From positions 1 to 49,528 of the forward strand of contig CAISGE010000029.1 of assembly GCA_903884815.1 (NCBI GenBank): a stretch of 49,528 nt of DNA, read 5' to 3'. A program made the position numbers and the translations under genes. Positions 34,301 through 42,654 of the stretch are shown here, one piece after another; the stretch's first letter is position 1, and each line of letters begins with the position of its first letter. The stretch is from Candidatus Omnitrophota bacterium. Its GTDB lineage: Bacteria > Omnitrophota > Omnitrophia > Omnitrophales > Aquincolibacteriaceae. The notes beneath the pieces are model-generated. The model did not search any database. It worked only from the letters and a program-made list of their open reading frames with translations, and was not told the DNA's origin.

Positions 34301-36442
34301 AAGACTGATCGCCAGTTTTCCTCCAAGTTGAGACCCCTCGATAAAGCGATAGTAAGCAGATGTCCAGTTACTGCCCGCATAAGTTGGGCCGGTCGCATAG
34401 GGTTCCACGTCCCACTCCGGGATACCGTTCGGGTAATAGGTAGGCGGAACCGTCACGTAGTCATATTGCCAGCTCGTGTAAATGTCGCATGTCCTGCCGC
34501 TTATCTGTGTCCGGGGCACATTCACATCGGCTTGTGACACAAAAAATGTCTGTTGGTCCTCCCAGAACACCGGATGATTTGCGCCGTTCGACCAGGCTTG
34601 AATGCCGGCATCTTTCAACGCGAGCCCTGCAAATACCATGGGGGCCTTGTGCCCGGCATTGTTGCCGCCCTTCCCTAAATAAATCATTCCTGCTTTCACC
34701 GTCCCGTAAACATCAATACCGTATTGCACCAACTCGCTGTAGAGTTTTTTCTTCAGGGCGGCGTTTTTCAGCGGGTCGGGGTCTAACTTAAGCTGCAGGT
34801 AAAGCAGAGCTTGGGCCACCACATTTGACTGATCCCGACCATATTTAGGCATGTTATCCACGGGAGACATGGCCAGAACAGAGGAATTTTCCCCCAACAC
34901 AAGCCATGGCTTTTCCAATTGTTCTTCAAGCCATGCAAGGGACGGAAAGGATTTCGTAGAATCCGGATCCGGCGGCAGATCGAGACTTCGAAGAAACCCA
35001 TCGTATTGAAGCGAATTCACGTTCCAGTAGATAGGAGTCTGATTTCTATCACTAGCAGTATTCACCATCGGCGGACGGAAAGAGCCTGCCGGAGGCGGCG
35101 CCGAAACCACCGTCAATACCGCAGCGGTCTGCAGATAGGGATCCGAAGTATTGGTAATGATAGTTCCGTCATCGATGGACTTCGCGGTAACAACCGTCGA
35201 ACCTGCCGTCACCGAGAGGGCTTTTCCCGTGTAGCCCGGCGCGACATTGAGGTCCGAATGAAAATCCGCGAAGTGCTGAATCGTGCTGTCAAACCCTTGG
35301 GCGTGTCCGTTGAGCGTCGCGGGATCAGGATTGACCATGGTTCCATTCCTCACCAGATTAGTAACTGTCGTACCGCAGAGTTTACCCTCTGTGTACGCGC
35401 CGCATGTGGGGGTTTCCTTTATTCCATCACCATCCTTGTCCACCCACACGGGAGGAGGATACGTTCCGTGAAAATCGCTCCCGCTCGGAGGATCCGTCGC
35501 AGTGATCGTCACCGCGCCGTTTACTGCCTGAACCCAGAAATCATCCGTCGCGAATGTGCCCGCCGCATAATACGTGCTAAAAGTCCAGCTGATCCCCCAC
35601 TGGCTGACGGAATGGAACTTGAGTCCCTCCAATTGCACATAATCCACCGTATCCAAATTCACTCCTTTGATCTTGACGTCCGCGGTCGTGCCGTCCGGGT
35701 TCGTTGCCGCTTTGATCGTGATCGGGCTGAAAGCAGTACCGGAAGTCGACGGCGTCAATGTTTCCGTGTAAGTGCCCCCGCTGACCAGGCATGTGCCACC
35801 CGCTCCGACGGCATTCGCGCATTTCGTGATCGTATTGTAATTCCCGTTCCCTTCCGGGGCATTGATGTTGACCGTGTAGGTGTTAACAGCTGCAGCGGCC
35901 TGCACCAGTTTCGGCGCCACAGTTTGGACCGTAGGCGTTGACGTGGTGCTGGCGGCATTCTGGGTCACGGCTGGGGTGCTGGTTGAAACCGTATTAATAG
36001 TAGAGTTCGAAGTCGCAGTCGTGGTGCTCGTCCCCGGATTATTATCTGTCGTTGTCACAGAGGCCGTCGATCCGCCGGTATTTGTAGATGAAGCAGCCGT
36101 GGTTGCCGTGGTCGCCGCAGCGGTCCCGGAGTTGTTGGTACTGGTTCCAAACGATGTGTCCGTGTTCCCCGTAGACGCGCTGAGGCCTCCACTCATCAAA
36201 TGATCGGCGGTGGGATCACCTGGTACCGTCGTTGTGACGGCTGTCGCCGTCTTGGAATTCACCACGGGATTTCCGTTCGCGTCCAAAAGCACCACGGGCT
36301 GCGTGGATCCCCTCGAGGAGGTATCAAAAACAATAGGTTTTTGGGAGACCATCGCATGCGCCGGTGTTACGGGTACTGAAAAAAAACACATCACAAAACT
36401 TAGAACCAACGCCGTTCCGCGATTCAGCATTTTATGATTCAT
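28307..36442 (-). CDS. 2711-aa exported protein: lyase-like region, LamG, Ig/cadherin, GH140/DUF4038-like
   Basis: Signal peptide 1-30 (LVLSFVMCFFSVPVTPAHA), a Thr/Ser/Ala-rich linker (75-185), a short beta-helix-like start (190-280), and a helical region (480-770; HKAPMVFAGLALKD) resembling alpha/alpha-toroid lyases. Then Ig/cadherin-like domains at about 783, 880, 1148, 1248, 1348, 1450, 1758 and 1856, LamG-like folds at about 978-1145, 1550-1748 and 1963-2150, FN3 at about 2163-2272, and a C-terminal DUF4038/GH140-like barrel (2280-2590; candidate acid Asp2432 in GQDMHA and nucleophile Glu2534 in VVEGTYEQG), capped by a PF12904-like domain (2600-2711). No LPXTG or T9SS tail is seen. Second in a two-gene operon, 21 nt after its partner. 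GGAGGT precedes the start. Substrate unknown; plant or algal polysaccharide is inference. Confidence 0.85.
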   Translation of the reverse strand: MNHKMLNRGTALVLSFVMCFFSVPVTPAHAMVSQKPIVFDTSSRGSTQPVVLLDANGNPVVNSKTATAVTTTVPGDPTADHLMSGGLSASTGNTDTSFGTSTNNSGTAAATTATTAASSTNTGGSTASVTTTDNNPGTSTTTATSNSTINTVSTSTPAVTQNAASTTSTPTVQTVAPKLVQAAAAVNTYTVNINAPEGNGNYNTITKCANAVGAGGTCLVSGGTYTETLTPSTSGTAFSPITIKAATNPDGTTADVKIKGVNLDTVDYVQLEGLKFHSVSQWGISWTFSTYYAAGTFATDDFWVQAVNGAVTITATDPPSGSDFHGTYPPPVWVDKDGDGIKETPTCGAYTEGKLCGTTVTNLVRNGTMVNPDPATLNGHAQGFDSTIQHFADFHSDLNVAPGYTGKALSVTAGSTVVTAKSIDDGTIITNTSDPYLQTAAVLTVVSAPPPAGSFRPPMVNTASDRNQTPIYWNVNSLQYDGFLRSLDLPPDPDSTKSFPSLAWLEEQLEKPWLVLGENSSVLAMSPVDNMPKYGRDQSNVVAQALLYLQLKLDPDPLKNAALKKKLYSELVQYGIDVYGTVKAGMIYLGKGGNNAGHKAPMVFAGLALKDAGIQAWSNGANHPVFWEDQQTFFVSQADVNVPRTQISGRTCDIYTSWQYDYVTVPPTYYPNGIPEWDVEPYATGPTYAGSNWTSAYYRFIEGSQLGGKLAISLLEGGEAAWNWPAAFAYSDRFWKIESANGYSGQSPWSGTSSTGSNNIQPFVFAMMKAYSDANPPTPTGNKPVVTAPTPVSMDEDTANGVTGNILATDPDGDPLAFSAANGTNGIVTMNATNGAYTYKPNADAFGSDSFKVTVSDNHYNHVVVTVNVTINPVPDAPKAAPITTGVRTNTSQAITLKGSDADVVGDTSLTYAITQNPGHGTASIVGNVLTYTPATGYKGADFLLYQVKDSPPTGLLSNIARIDLTVSDIPPGQIYQDLTVHTFDGTNPLNLGGIGGGITTQMTVSVWVKRESIASNYSAVISDENYPGKAGYFLGNLSNSKDAKYCFRVNADSTACEASPIVGTEVWVNYVGVFDAGKVFLYKDGKLLASSTPSPQTKTSVTPDSGDAMLGGGVNEQFNGQIGNMMLFNTALSASDIQNFLFANPPVENTPPVATAQTLTFNEDTAQKITLSGTDLDNNPLSYTVVNYPAHGTLVHDPAFPTDPTKYVYTPDPNFNGPDSFTFKANDGTVDSAVGTVDLTIKAVNDVPTLDAIAPVMIDEDAGTQAVQLTGITAGGGETQALTVTATSSNAVLTGPVTVDAANVLRFTPVANAFGTATITVTVNDGQLQNNLTSQTFTVTVNAVNDAPTINAIAPVTIDEDAAQQTVNLAGITAGGSESQTLTVTAVSSDAALTGALTVNYTSPNTAGTLTLKPAANANGTATITVDVFDGIVHTPSSFLVTVNAVNDPPTVSDIANQSVAKGGVLGPISFTVGDIDTAVGTLTVTGTSSNTTLVPNANIVFSGTGANRTLTITPVATQSGTATITVTVSDGALSIPKTFVLTVPSGWQVPAGSAFQNTMDVVPPVSATNPTLTTGPDGSGAYHFDGNDFVTIPGADTFSATAVTLSAWVKLDAMPTENWGVMLGKQYGTGSVDSLFLAVSKAGKVGLGATTNTSFAQSSQALLTGQWYHIAGVIANGTLQIYINGVLAGSGKYSALQYDTNPITIGGQENGSTSTPSEYLKGSMDNVYVYARALTVPEIGQLAQLQPNQPPTINAITPVTINEDAAQQTVNFSGITAGVGENQPLVVTVVSSNPALTGALTVNYTSPNTAGTLTFKPALNANGSTTITVDVFDGIVHTPSSFLVTVNAVNDPPVLGSVAAQSVSSGSVVSFPLAATDVDTGDTRTYEIDGVTLSGAAISLPAGASLNVGTGAFSWTPTAAQVGAYVFRFKAKDAASVYSNIVSVNVTVTDGGTTIIPANPLLLDNLETSPSGTIPSGMTLPILSSDHVQGNYSYAFNGSNNVFNLGSADPASGSSLTVSVWVYRESASNEYASAVADENYGNKAGYFLGDLSNGGANEKYCFRVNGGVGTTVCEADTTLNQWVQYTGVFTGTSMSLYKFYANGTSATPVTKTFAQTAFKPDTADSTLLGLNGFKGKLDQAVVYSRALTGAEIAQLAALPPDTVAPTAPANLKVATTSNLNISGVSASRLQPSLAWDASTDDRAVAGYHVYRNGVMIQTYRSDGVLIPLVTGTNYIDTTITAADAGKTLSYQVKAVDAAGNESLPSNQITFTPQAVSAIPLTVSANGHYIQTTPTTPFLYIGDTEWILQQHSDSDILTLLDDRAAKGYTVIKLAATGITTGIAGDVRTDYYGNLPFVGTNVTQLNTAWWNHFSWIVDRAAERGLYVELTIGGPGRLDEIHATSNAQAYEYGRQVGNLFKGKKNIIFNIGQDMHASDPGGIGVAGWCAIAEGVADGTNGVNAYDPINNTADYSTTFMTFHPGGLPPYTSSGEFVGHDAWLDTNGMEVWSNNGGVYQVVNGDYNLAVTKPTLVVEGTYEQGTGYTLNGNTDTTIISAQYVRVEAWSSFFAGGAGYDYGNGLSWSNHAANIDYINSPGSVQMGILTSFMKAREWWKLVPDQAMITSGAGSGNTRVAAVKSTDGDEAYVYFPTRTTATINLNRITTSSKVTAQWLDPRGIIQDPIAAGVYTNSQTVTFTPPFGWEDAVLMLTAG
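30880..32405 (-). repeat. Direct repeats encoding paired Ig-like domains
   Basis: A roughly 300-bp Ig-domain block (about 30880-31195) recurs at about 32092-32405, offset about 1212 bp, with long near-identical stretches (for example around CGTATGAACGATCCCGTCGA). Both encode the phrase HTPSSFLVTVNAVNDPP and the segment before it. Between them sit a LamG and another Ig domain, so the copies probably arose by duplication of a multi-domain block. Confidence 0.7.
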
Positions 36443-36463
36443 CTTGCTACCTCCCTTAAACCC

Positions 36464-39400
36464 TCACTGTATCGGAGTTGGCATCACCAGCTCGGTGGGC
36501 ATCGTCGGCGCCCCGAGATTCGGATTCGCCGGCAGATTGATACCGTACAATTGATGAAACAGAGCCGCGATCGAGATAGGATTCCCCATGGGATCCTTGG
36601 TCATGATCCCCGTAAGAGGCGTGGCCGCACCGATAGCCGGAGAACCCTCATGAAGCGTGAAATCACCGTGCGAGGGATCGGTGAAAAGCGGATCCGCCTC
36701 AATATTATTTTCTAATTTTCCACTGTACACGTCGGTGTTGTAGTAGTCATTCCAATAGGCATTAACCGCAGCAATGCCCGTTGGTGCTTGCGCGTCTGCG
36801 AGAGTCTTGTATTGGTACCCCATCCAATTGATCATGGATTGATAGGCGCCCCCCGCCTGGCCATAGATCAGGTTGTTCTCGATATCCACACCCTGATTCC
36901 ACTGACTGATCTGAAAGGCAGCGCTATACGATGCTTCTTCAGGAAAGTTGCTTGTCATGAGGTTGTAAATGATGTTGTCTGCCACGGTGAGCGGGCCTGG
37001 AAAGATCTGCTCGATGCCCCCATAGACATTGGCGAAGGTGTTCCCCACCACATACCGGTGCTCGTCCCCGTACCAAAAGGAGATCGCCCAGCCTTCGGGA
37101 CTGCTCCAGTGACTGATGTCTTTATCCTGCTTTAGATCGTGGATATAATTTCCGATGATATAGACGGAATAATCACTCGCCTCGGAAGGCGTATCCGTTT
37201 GCATGATGCCGAAATTACAATCGTAGATTTCATTTTCAATGATCCACAGACGATCCGGTCCGTATTGGAAGGCTATTCCGTGGGCGGGGTTAGTTGGGTT
37301 GTAGTTCCGCATGTCATAAATAGTATTTTGCGATATGACCACATCGGTCGCCGCTTTAGACCCAAAACCGTCTTGCCTGTTCGAATGGGCTATGTTCCTT
37401 CCAATGTAAACGTGATTGACAGCATTCACTCCGGTATTCTGAGCATTGACCTGTACGCCGCAACCGCTCAAATAACTGAATTGACTATCCAAAATCCAAA
37501 CATTGCTCGCTTCTGATCCGGGCTGTAAACCATAGGTGCCAACGGTCATCCCGTGATTATCTTCGTCCTTCGTAGGATCATCCCAAGCGTATTGATCGGT
37601 TGTGTTATGCAAATTACTGTTATAAACAACGACATTGTGTATTTTCCCAAGATCCGATGGACCCACGCCGATCAAAGTAGATTTTGCTGCTGTCACTTCG
37701 CAATTTCTAATCGCGATGTCATGCGTGAGTTTTTGGGGAGCATTCGGATCCACGGAGGCATGATCCGTCGTGATGACTAGAGCAATCCGGTTGAACCGGA
37801 TGTTCTCGACGATCATGTAGGAAGCATTCTGTGCGCCGATGTAAAAGCCCAGGTAGTTGCCCGTCTTAGCAAACAACTCCTCCGTAGCGTTTATCTCCGC
37901 ATTGTGAACGCCGCGTATGAATGCCGGCGCAGCCAGCGTGGGAGGGTTCGCAGGATCATTGTTAATTTGAGGGTTATAGCCTGATAGAGGGATCACATAC
38001 TGACCGTAGATCTCAATGACCGACCCGGCGGCGACAGTCGCGGGGAGCGTCTTCCTTGGATGATCAATGGTTCCATTGTTCACAGTCCCATCCTCGTTAG
38101 TATCGATGCCGTTCGTGTTGTCAATATAGTGCGTGTAGAATCCGCCTTCCGCGTCCTGATAGTAGGTAAGATCGGGAATACCATCATGATTACTGTCGGG
38201 TCGTTTGGCGGGATCATCGTACATCCGGTAACTCTCCATGATCCCGAACTCGGGGGTGGAGACACCGACCGGCGGGACGTAGTTGACGGTGAGAAGCATC
38301 TGGTAGATCTTCTGGTCCTTGACGACCTGCAGCACATGAACGCCCGCCTGGTTGTACGTGGGGGTCCAGGTAAAGTTGCCCGTGTCGGCATGGTATACCG
38401 CACCTTCCGGAAGCGCGTTCCCGTCCAGGGTGAACTGCGCGCCATTCTGCAGGACCTGGACTGAAAGGCTCTCGCCCGTCTTCCCCTCCTGCGGGGCCGG
38501 CAACATGACCGGAGCGGGTTTACTTTGGACGGCGCCGAGGTCCGGGTTCGTTGGCAGCTCCACACCATACAGGCTGTGAAAAAGTTCTGCGAGTGAGATG
38601 GATTTCGAGGGATCTCTCGGATCTTTGACCATAATCTCTGTTAGGGGCTCCGCCACGCCGATGGCCGGAGAACCCGCCAGCAATTTTGAACCGTCTAACA
38701 ATGGATTTACCGCTATGTTGTTTGAAAAATCTGCGTTATTCGCCTGTGCGTCCGTAAGCGTGGCGTATGTGACGCCGAGCCAGTTGATCGTGGCCGGCTG
38801 CGCACTCCCCCCCTGACCAAAGATCAGATTGTGGGTGAAAGACATATCGACGCCCCTGTTGTTCCCGCTGATCTCGATAGCGCCGCGGTAGGCCCCAAAA
38901 CCCGCGGGATCATATTCGATGGGCTTGATGTTGTAGATGATATTGTCTGTCGCGTAGACGGGGCCCGCTTGGATCTCCAGGATCCCGCCATAGACATTCG
39001 CGAGGGTATTCCCCACCACATACCGGTTCATTCCCCCATGCAAGAGCCCAATCCCCCAGCCTGACGGAAATCCCGAATCGTTGTAACCCCATACATCCGC
39101 ATCATCGGTTGAGATTTGCCGCAGATCGTGAATATAGTTGCCGATGATATAAGCGCTGCTGGCTGTAGCCAGGCTCCCGTCGGTATCGGACTGGCGTATC
39201 CCGAAGCTGCAGTTATAAACTTCATTAAACAGGAACCACACCTTGTCGGGTCCATACTGGAAACCCATCCCGGCTCCACTTAATCCCGGCCCTTCCACGG
39301 TCATGTCATAGATCGTGTTTTGCGAAATAATGACATCGCTCGCCTGCTTCACCCACAAACCCGACTGACGGTTTTCATGAACCGTGTTCCCGCCGATATA

Positions 39401-42160
39401 AATATGGCTTACGCCCGCATTGCCGGCCGTATTCCCGTTGACTTGCACGCCGTCACCACTCACGTGATAAATGGTGTTGTCGAGCACCCATACGTCTTGA
39501 AGCCGGGTGGTCTCAGAGCGCCCGTACGTATCGATACCGATCCCGTGATAATCCCAATCATGCGAGGTATCGTTCCAAAGCAGCGTATCGTGTATTAGAT
39601 TTTTATAAAAAACAATGTCATGGACATCGCTGACGGTGTATTTGGAAAGAGGGTTCGATCCGCTTCCGCCCTGAAGATCGATCGCGATCCCTTTTGTTGC
39701 GTTATCTTGGGTCGTCGCCAGCTTCAGCGAGTGGCCGTCAAGCACGATCGCGTAATAGGGGATGCCTGCCTCAAGGCCCGTTGGAAGGCTATCCCACTGT
39801 CCCACCTTGACCGCGTCCCCTGTATGAACTTCATGGGCATAGTAGGTGGTTAAAACATCCGAGGCTGCGTCCACCGTAAAAGGAGTGTCATAGGCCCAAG
39901 GCTCGCTGGGCGTGACGCCTAGTGCTGCCGCATTTTGTCCCGAAAATTCACTGTTGCGCACAACAACATCGTGAGTGTCGTGGCCTGCGATCCCCATGGG
40001 GATCCTTTCAAAATGAATGTTCTCAATGATGGTATAAGCCAAGTTGTTTGTTCCGACTTCGATCCTTGCCGGCACGCCCGCATCAATGGCCTCTTGTGAC
40101 ACTCCTATGACCGTCCCGACAGATCCCCGGATAAATGCTGGGCGTTGGGCGGTCGGCGGGTGATTGGGATCCGAATTGAACCCGATAACATAGCTGTCTT
40201 TAGGGACCAAATAAGTGCCGTAAATCTCAAGGACAGACCCGGCTGCAACAGTCGTGGGGAGCGTCTTCCTCGGATGCTCGAAGGTTCCGTAAGGATTATT
40301 GGTATCGTCGCCTGTCGTGTTATCGATGTAATGGGTATAAATCTCGCCCGTCGGGGTCTGTCGATAAGGCACCAATCCTTGGCCGTCCCCAAAATCAAAA
40401 CATTTGTTGGCATTAGTAGCGCATGTCTCTCCCGGAGCAAGCTTGTACATCGAAACGTCCTGTGTGATCCCGAAGACGGGAGCCGGGATACCGATCGGCG
40501 CGACGTAGGCCGTAGGATCTGTGGGAGGAATAACCGGCAGGGTCACGAGCACGCTGAAAGTGACAACCTTGGTATTCCCCGCAAGATCGGTCTCTGTGAT
40601 CGTGAGCGCATTCGCGCCTTCCGACAGATGGTTAAAGGCCACTGTCTTCGCGACACCGTCCGAGGTGTAACTTATCGTGAACGACGTCGTATTGATTAGC
40701 GTCGGGGTCTTGGCATCCACCACCACGACGGGAGCGATCGTATCGACCGTCACTTTAAGGCTCACGACCTTTTGATTCCCGGCAGCATCCGTCTCCGTGA
40801 TCGTGAGCGCATTCGCGCCTTCCGACAGATCGTTAAAGGCCACTGTCTTCGCGACACCGTCCGAGGTGTAACTTACCGTGAACGACGTCGTATTGATCAG
40901 CGTCGGGGTCTTGGCATCCACCACCACGACAGGCGCAATCGTATCCACCGTCACATTAAGATTCACCACCTTCTGGTTCCCCGCAGCATCCGTCTCTGCG
41001 ATCGTAAGCGCATTGACGCCTTCAAGAAGATTCGTGAAGGTTTTTGTCTTGGCGACGCCATCGACCGTGTAACTCACCGTAAGTGTCTTCATATTAATAA
41101 GCGTCGGGGTCTTGGCATCCACCACCACAACCGGCGCAACGCTATCCACCGTCACGTTGAAATTCTTTACCGTGGAAAGACCCGCAAGATTAGTCTCCGT
41201 GATCGTAAGGGCGTTGACGCCTTCCACAAGATTCGGAAAAGTCTTCGTCTTCGTGACGCCGTCTGAGGTGTAACTTACCGTGAGTGTTTTCACATTGACC
41301 AGGGAAGGAGTATTCGGGTTCAACTCCACCACCGGCGCGACATTGCTCGGCGTGATATTGATCCAAACGGTCTTTACCGCGGAATAAAGTTTCCCGTCAT
41401 AAACCTTGTACTGGAACGAATCAGCATTGTCCCCCACAACATTCGTTGTCGGTTTATACGTCCATGTTTTGGTCGTCGCGTTATAAGAAAGCGTGCCGTT
41501 CTTCGGATAGGTCGTGACCGTGTACGTGAATGCCGTCTGCCCGTCCACATCCTTCCCCGTCAGAGCAAAGGTCGTCGCGGTATTCTGCATCGTGGAAATA
41601 GAACTAAGAGTCGCCTCAGGAGCGTCATTCACGGCATTGATCGTGAGAGACACCGTCGCGACATTCGAATAATCCTTACCGTCAAACGCCCGGAACGTGA
41701 ACGAATCCTTGCCGTTGTAATCCTTATCCGGCGTGAAAAGATAGCGCTTGGAATCATTCGGGAACGCGGGATTCCGCACGAGCGTTCCGTGCTGCGGCCC
41801 ACTAACGATCTCATAGGTGAGCGGATTCCGGTTTGCGTCCGTTCCGCCGAGGGAAATGGCTTTCGCCGCATCCTCCGTCGCCGTCACGCTCGCGGCTTTC
41901 GCCACGGGAGGGGTATTCACGGTGCTGATCGCCGAGGAGAGCATGAAGCCCGCATTCGGATCCGCCGGCACTTCTTGCTTCGCCGTCGTATCAACCTTAT
42001 CCGCAGGAACCCCGGGCTGCTGGGATCCTTTCGAGGAGGTGTCAAGAACCACCGGTCTTTGGGTGACCATCGCATGCGTGGGTGTCACGGGCACTGAAAA
42101 AAAACACATCACCAAACTTAATACCAATGCCGTTCCGCGATTCATCAGGGTATGATTCAT
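36464..42160 (-). CDS. 1898-aa exported protein with tandem Ig-like repeats and two parallel beta-helix domains
   Basis: Signal peptide (LVLSLVMCFFSVPVTPTHA) is nearly the same as that of the next gene. Then two cadherin-like domains (about 70-270), four 67-residue tandem repeats (about 275-540; DAKTPTLIN...DGVAKT...EGANALTITETD), beta-helix 1 (about 560-1213; repeated NTIYD, VVISQNTIYDM, AYIIGNYIHDL), an Ig/He_PIG-like linker (1220-1295), and beta-helix 2 (1299-1890). Both helices begin THYIDNT...HPRKTLP, share AAGSV(L/I)EIYG, and end with SPAIG. Such right-handed beta-helices are typical of pectate-lyase-like or adhesin proteins; no catalytic residues could be fixed. Start ATG at 42160 has GGAGG 7 nt upstream; first gene of the pair. 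Confidence 0.88.
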   Translation of the reverse strand: MNHTLMNRGTALVLSLVMCFFSVPVTPTHAMVTQRPVVLDTSSKGSQQPGVPADKVDTTAKQEVPADPNAGFMLSSAISTVNTPPVAKAASVTATEDAAKAISLGGTDANRNPLTYEIVSGPQHGTLVRNPAFPNDSKRYLFTPDKDYNGKDSFTFRAFDGKDYSNVATVSLTINAVNDAPEATLSSISTMQNTATTFALTGKDVDGQTAFTYTVTTYPKNGTLSYNATTKTWTYKPTTNVVGDNADSFQYKVYDGKLYSAVKTVWINITPSNVAPVVELNPNTPSLVNVKTLTVSYTSDGVTKTKTFPNLVEGVNALTITETNLAGLSTVKNFNVTVDSVAPVVVVDAKTPTLINMKTLTVSYTVDGVAKTKTFTNLLEGVNALTIAETDAAGNQKVVNLNVTVDTIAPVVVVDAKTPTLINTTSFTVSYTSDGVAKTVAFNDLSEGANALTITETDAAGNQKVVSLKVTVDTIAPVVVVDAKTPTLINTTSFTISYTSDGVAKTVAFNHLSEGANALTITETDLAGNTKVVTFSVLVTLPVIPPTDPTAYVAPIGIPAPVFGITQDVSMYKLAPGETCATNANKCFDFGDGQGLVPYRQTPTGEIYTHYIDNTTGDDTNNPYGTFEHPRKTLPTTVAAGSVLEIYGTYLVPKDSYVIGFNSDPNHPPTAQRPAFIRGSVGTVIGVSQEAIDAGVPARIEVGTNNLAYTIIENIHFERIPMGIAGHDTHDVVVRNSEFSGQNAAALGVTPSEPWAYDTPFTVDAASDVLTTYYAHEVHTGDAVKVGQWDSLPTGLEAGIPYYAIVLDGHSLKLATTQDNATKGIAIDLQGGSGSNPLSKYTVSDVHDIVFYKNLIHDTLLWNDTSHDWDYHGIGIDTYGRSETTRLQDVWVLDNTIYHVSGDGVQVNGNTAGNAGVSHIYIGGNTVHENRQSGLWVKQASDVIISQNTIYDMTVEGPGLSGAGMGFQYGPDKVWFLFNEVYNCSFGIRQSDTDGSLATASSAYIIGNYIHDLRQISTDDADVWGYNDSGFPSGWGIGLLHGGMNRYVVGNTLANVYGGILEIQAGPVYATDNIIYNIKPIEYDPAGFGAYRGAIEISGNNRGVDMSFTHNLIFGQGGSAQPATINWLGVTYATLTDAQANNADFSNNIAVNPLLDGSKLLAGSPAIGVAEPLTEIMVKDPRDPSKSISLAELFHSLYGVELPTNPDLGAVQSKPAPVMLPAPQEGKTGESLSVQVLQNGAQFTLDGNALPEGAVYHADTGNFTWTPTYNQAGVHVLQVVKDQKIYQMLLTVNYVPPVGVSTPEFGIMESYRMYDDPAKRPDSNHDGIPDLTYYQDAEGGFYTHYIDNTNGIDTNEDGTVNNGTIDHPRKTLPATVAAGSVIEIYGQYVIPLSGYNPQINNDPANPPTLAAPAFIRGVHNAEINATEELFAKTGNYLGFYIGAQNASYMIVENIRFNRIALVITTDHASVDPNAPQKLTHDIAIRNCEVTAAKSTLIGVGPSDLGKIHNVVVYNSNLHNTTDQYAWDDPTKDEDNHGMTVGTYGLQPGSEASNVWILDSQFSYLSGCGVQVNAQNTGVNAVNHVYIGRNIAHSNRQDGFGSKAATDVVISQNTIYDMRNYNPTNPAHGIAFQYGPDRLWIIENEIYDCNFGIMQTDTPSEASDYSVYIIGNYIHDLKQDKDISHWSSPEGWAISFWYGDEHRYVVGNTFANVYGGIEQIFPGPLTVADNIIYNLMTSNFPEEASYSAAFQISQWNQGVDIENNLIYGQAGGAYQSMINWMGYQYKTLADAQAPTGIAAVNAYWNDYYNTDVYSGKLENNIEADPLFTDPSHGDFTLHEGSPAIGAATPLTGIMTKDPMGNPISIAALFHQLYGINLPANPNLGAPTMPTELVMPTPIQ
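40540..41336 (-). repeat. Four tandem 201-bp repeats (67 aa each)
   Basis: Unit boundaries near 41336, 41136, 40935, 40734 and 40540. The two units nearest 40540-40934 are the most alike (long identical runs, offset exactly 201 bp, e.g. CGTGAGCGCATTCGCGCC at 40601 and 40802), while the outer ones have diverged, so the array grew by recent unequal exchange. Encoded units share DAKTPTLIN, VSYTSDGV and ALTITETD. Confidence 0.9.
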
Positions 42161-42257
42161 TGTTCTACCTCCGATTTTTTTAAATTTCATTTCTAGGGAT
42201 AAATTCTGCCCTTCTTGGTTAAACCCTTGATGACACGCAAGACATGTGCAATGGCTG

Positions 42258-42271
42258 TCAAACTAGTTTGA
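42258..42271. promoter_or_regulatory. 14-bp perfect palindrome (candidate operator)
   Basis: TCAAACTAGTTTGA, perfectly self-complementary, about 100 nt upstream of the giant-protein operon start. Position and symmetry suit a dimeric regulator, but no matching regulator is adjacent. Confidence 0.35.
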
Positions 42272-42616
42272 TATAGCAATGCCTAACATCAAACACATAG
42301 CACAACATAGCATTTGTATAGTATGAAATAGCATATTATAGATTTTATAGCATTTCTAATTTCGGAAGAGCGATGTGCAATAATCGATCAGTATTGATAG
42401 ATAAAAGCATAAGTTAACGATCCATAGAGACTATTCAGATATTAGAAAGTCTTATAGACCCATACACTAAACGTCATGGACAACGGGCGGCATCGATGGA
42501 TTTTTTTGATTCGAAATAGGTTGATTTTCGGGAGAGTTTTACACTTTTTGGATCCGGGAATAAGCCCCATCGATTGGTTCCTTCGGCATCGCCTTGCACC
42601 GCGTAATTAATACTAT

Positions 42617-42654
42617 CGTGCAAATTGTATCAATATGTGCAAATTGAGTCAATG
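42617..42654 (+). repeat. 19-bp direct repeat upstream of the MFS gene
   Basis: GTGCAAATTG occurs at 42617-42626 and 42636-42645, each followed by a similar (T/G)TCAAT stretch, so two 19-bp near-repeats abut (15 of 19 identical). Candidate activator or repressor half-sites. Confidence 0.4.
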
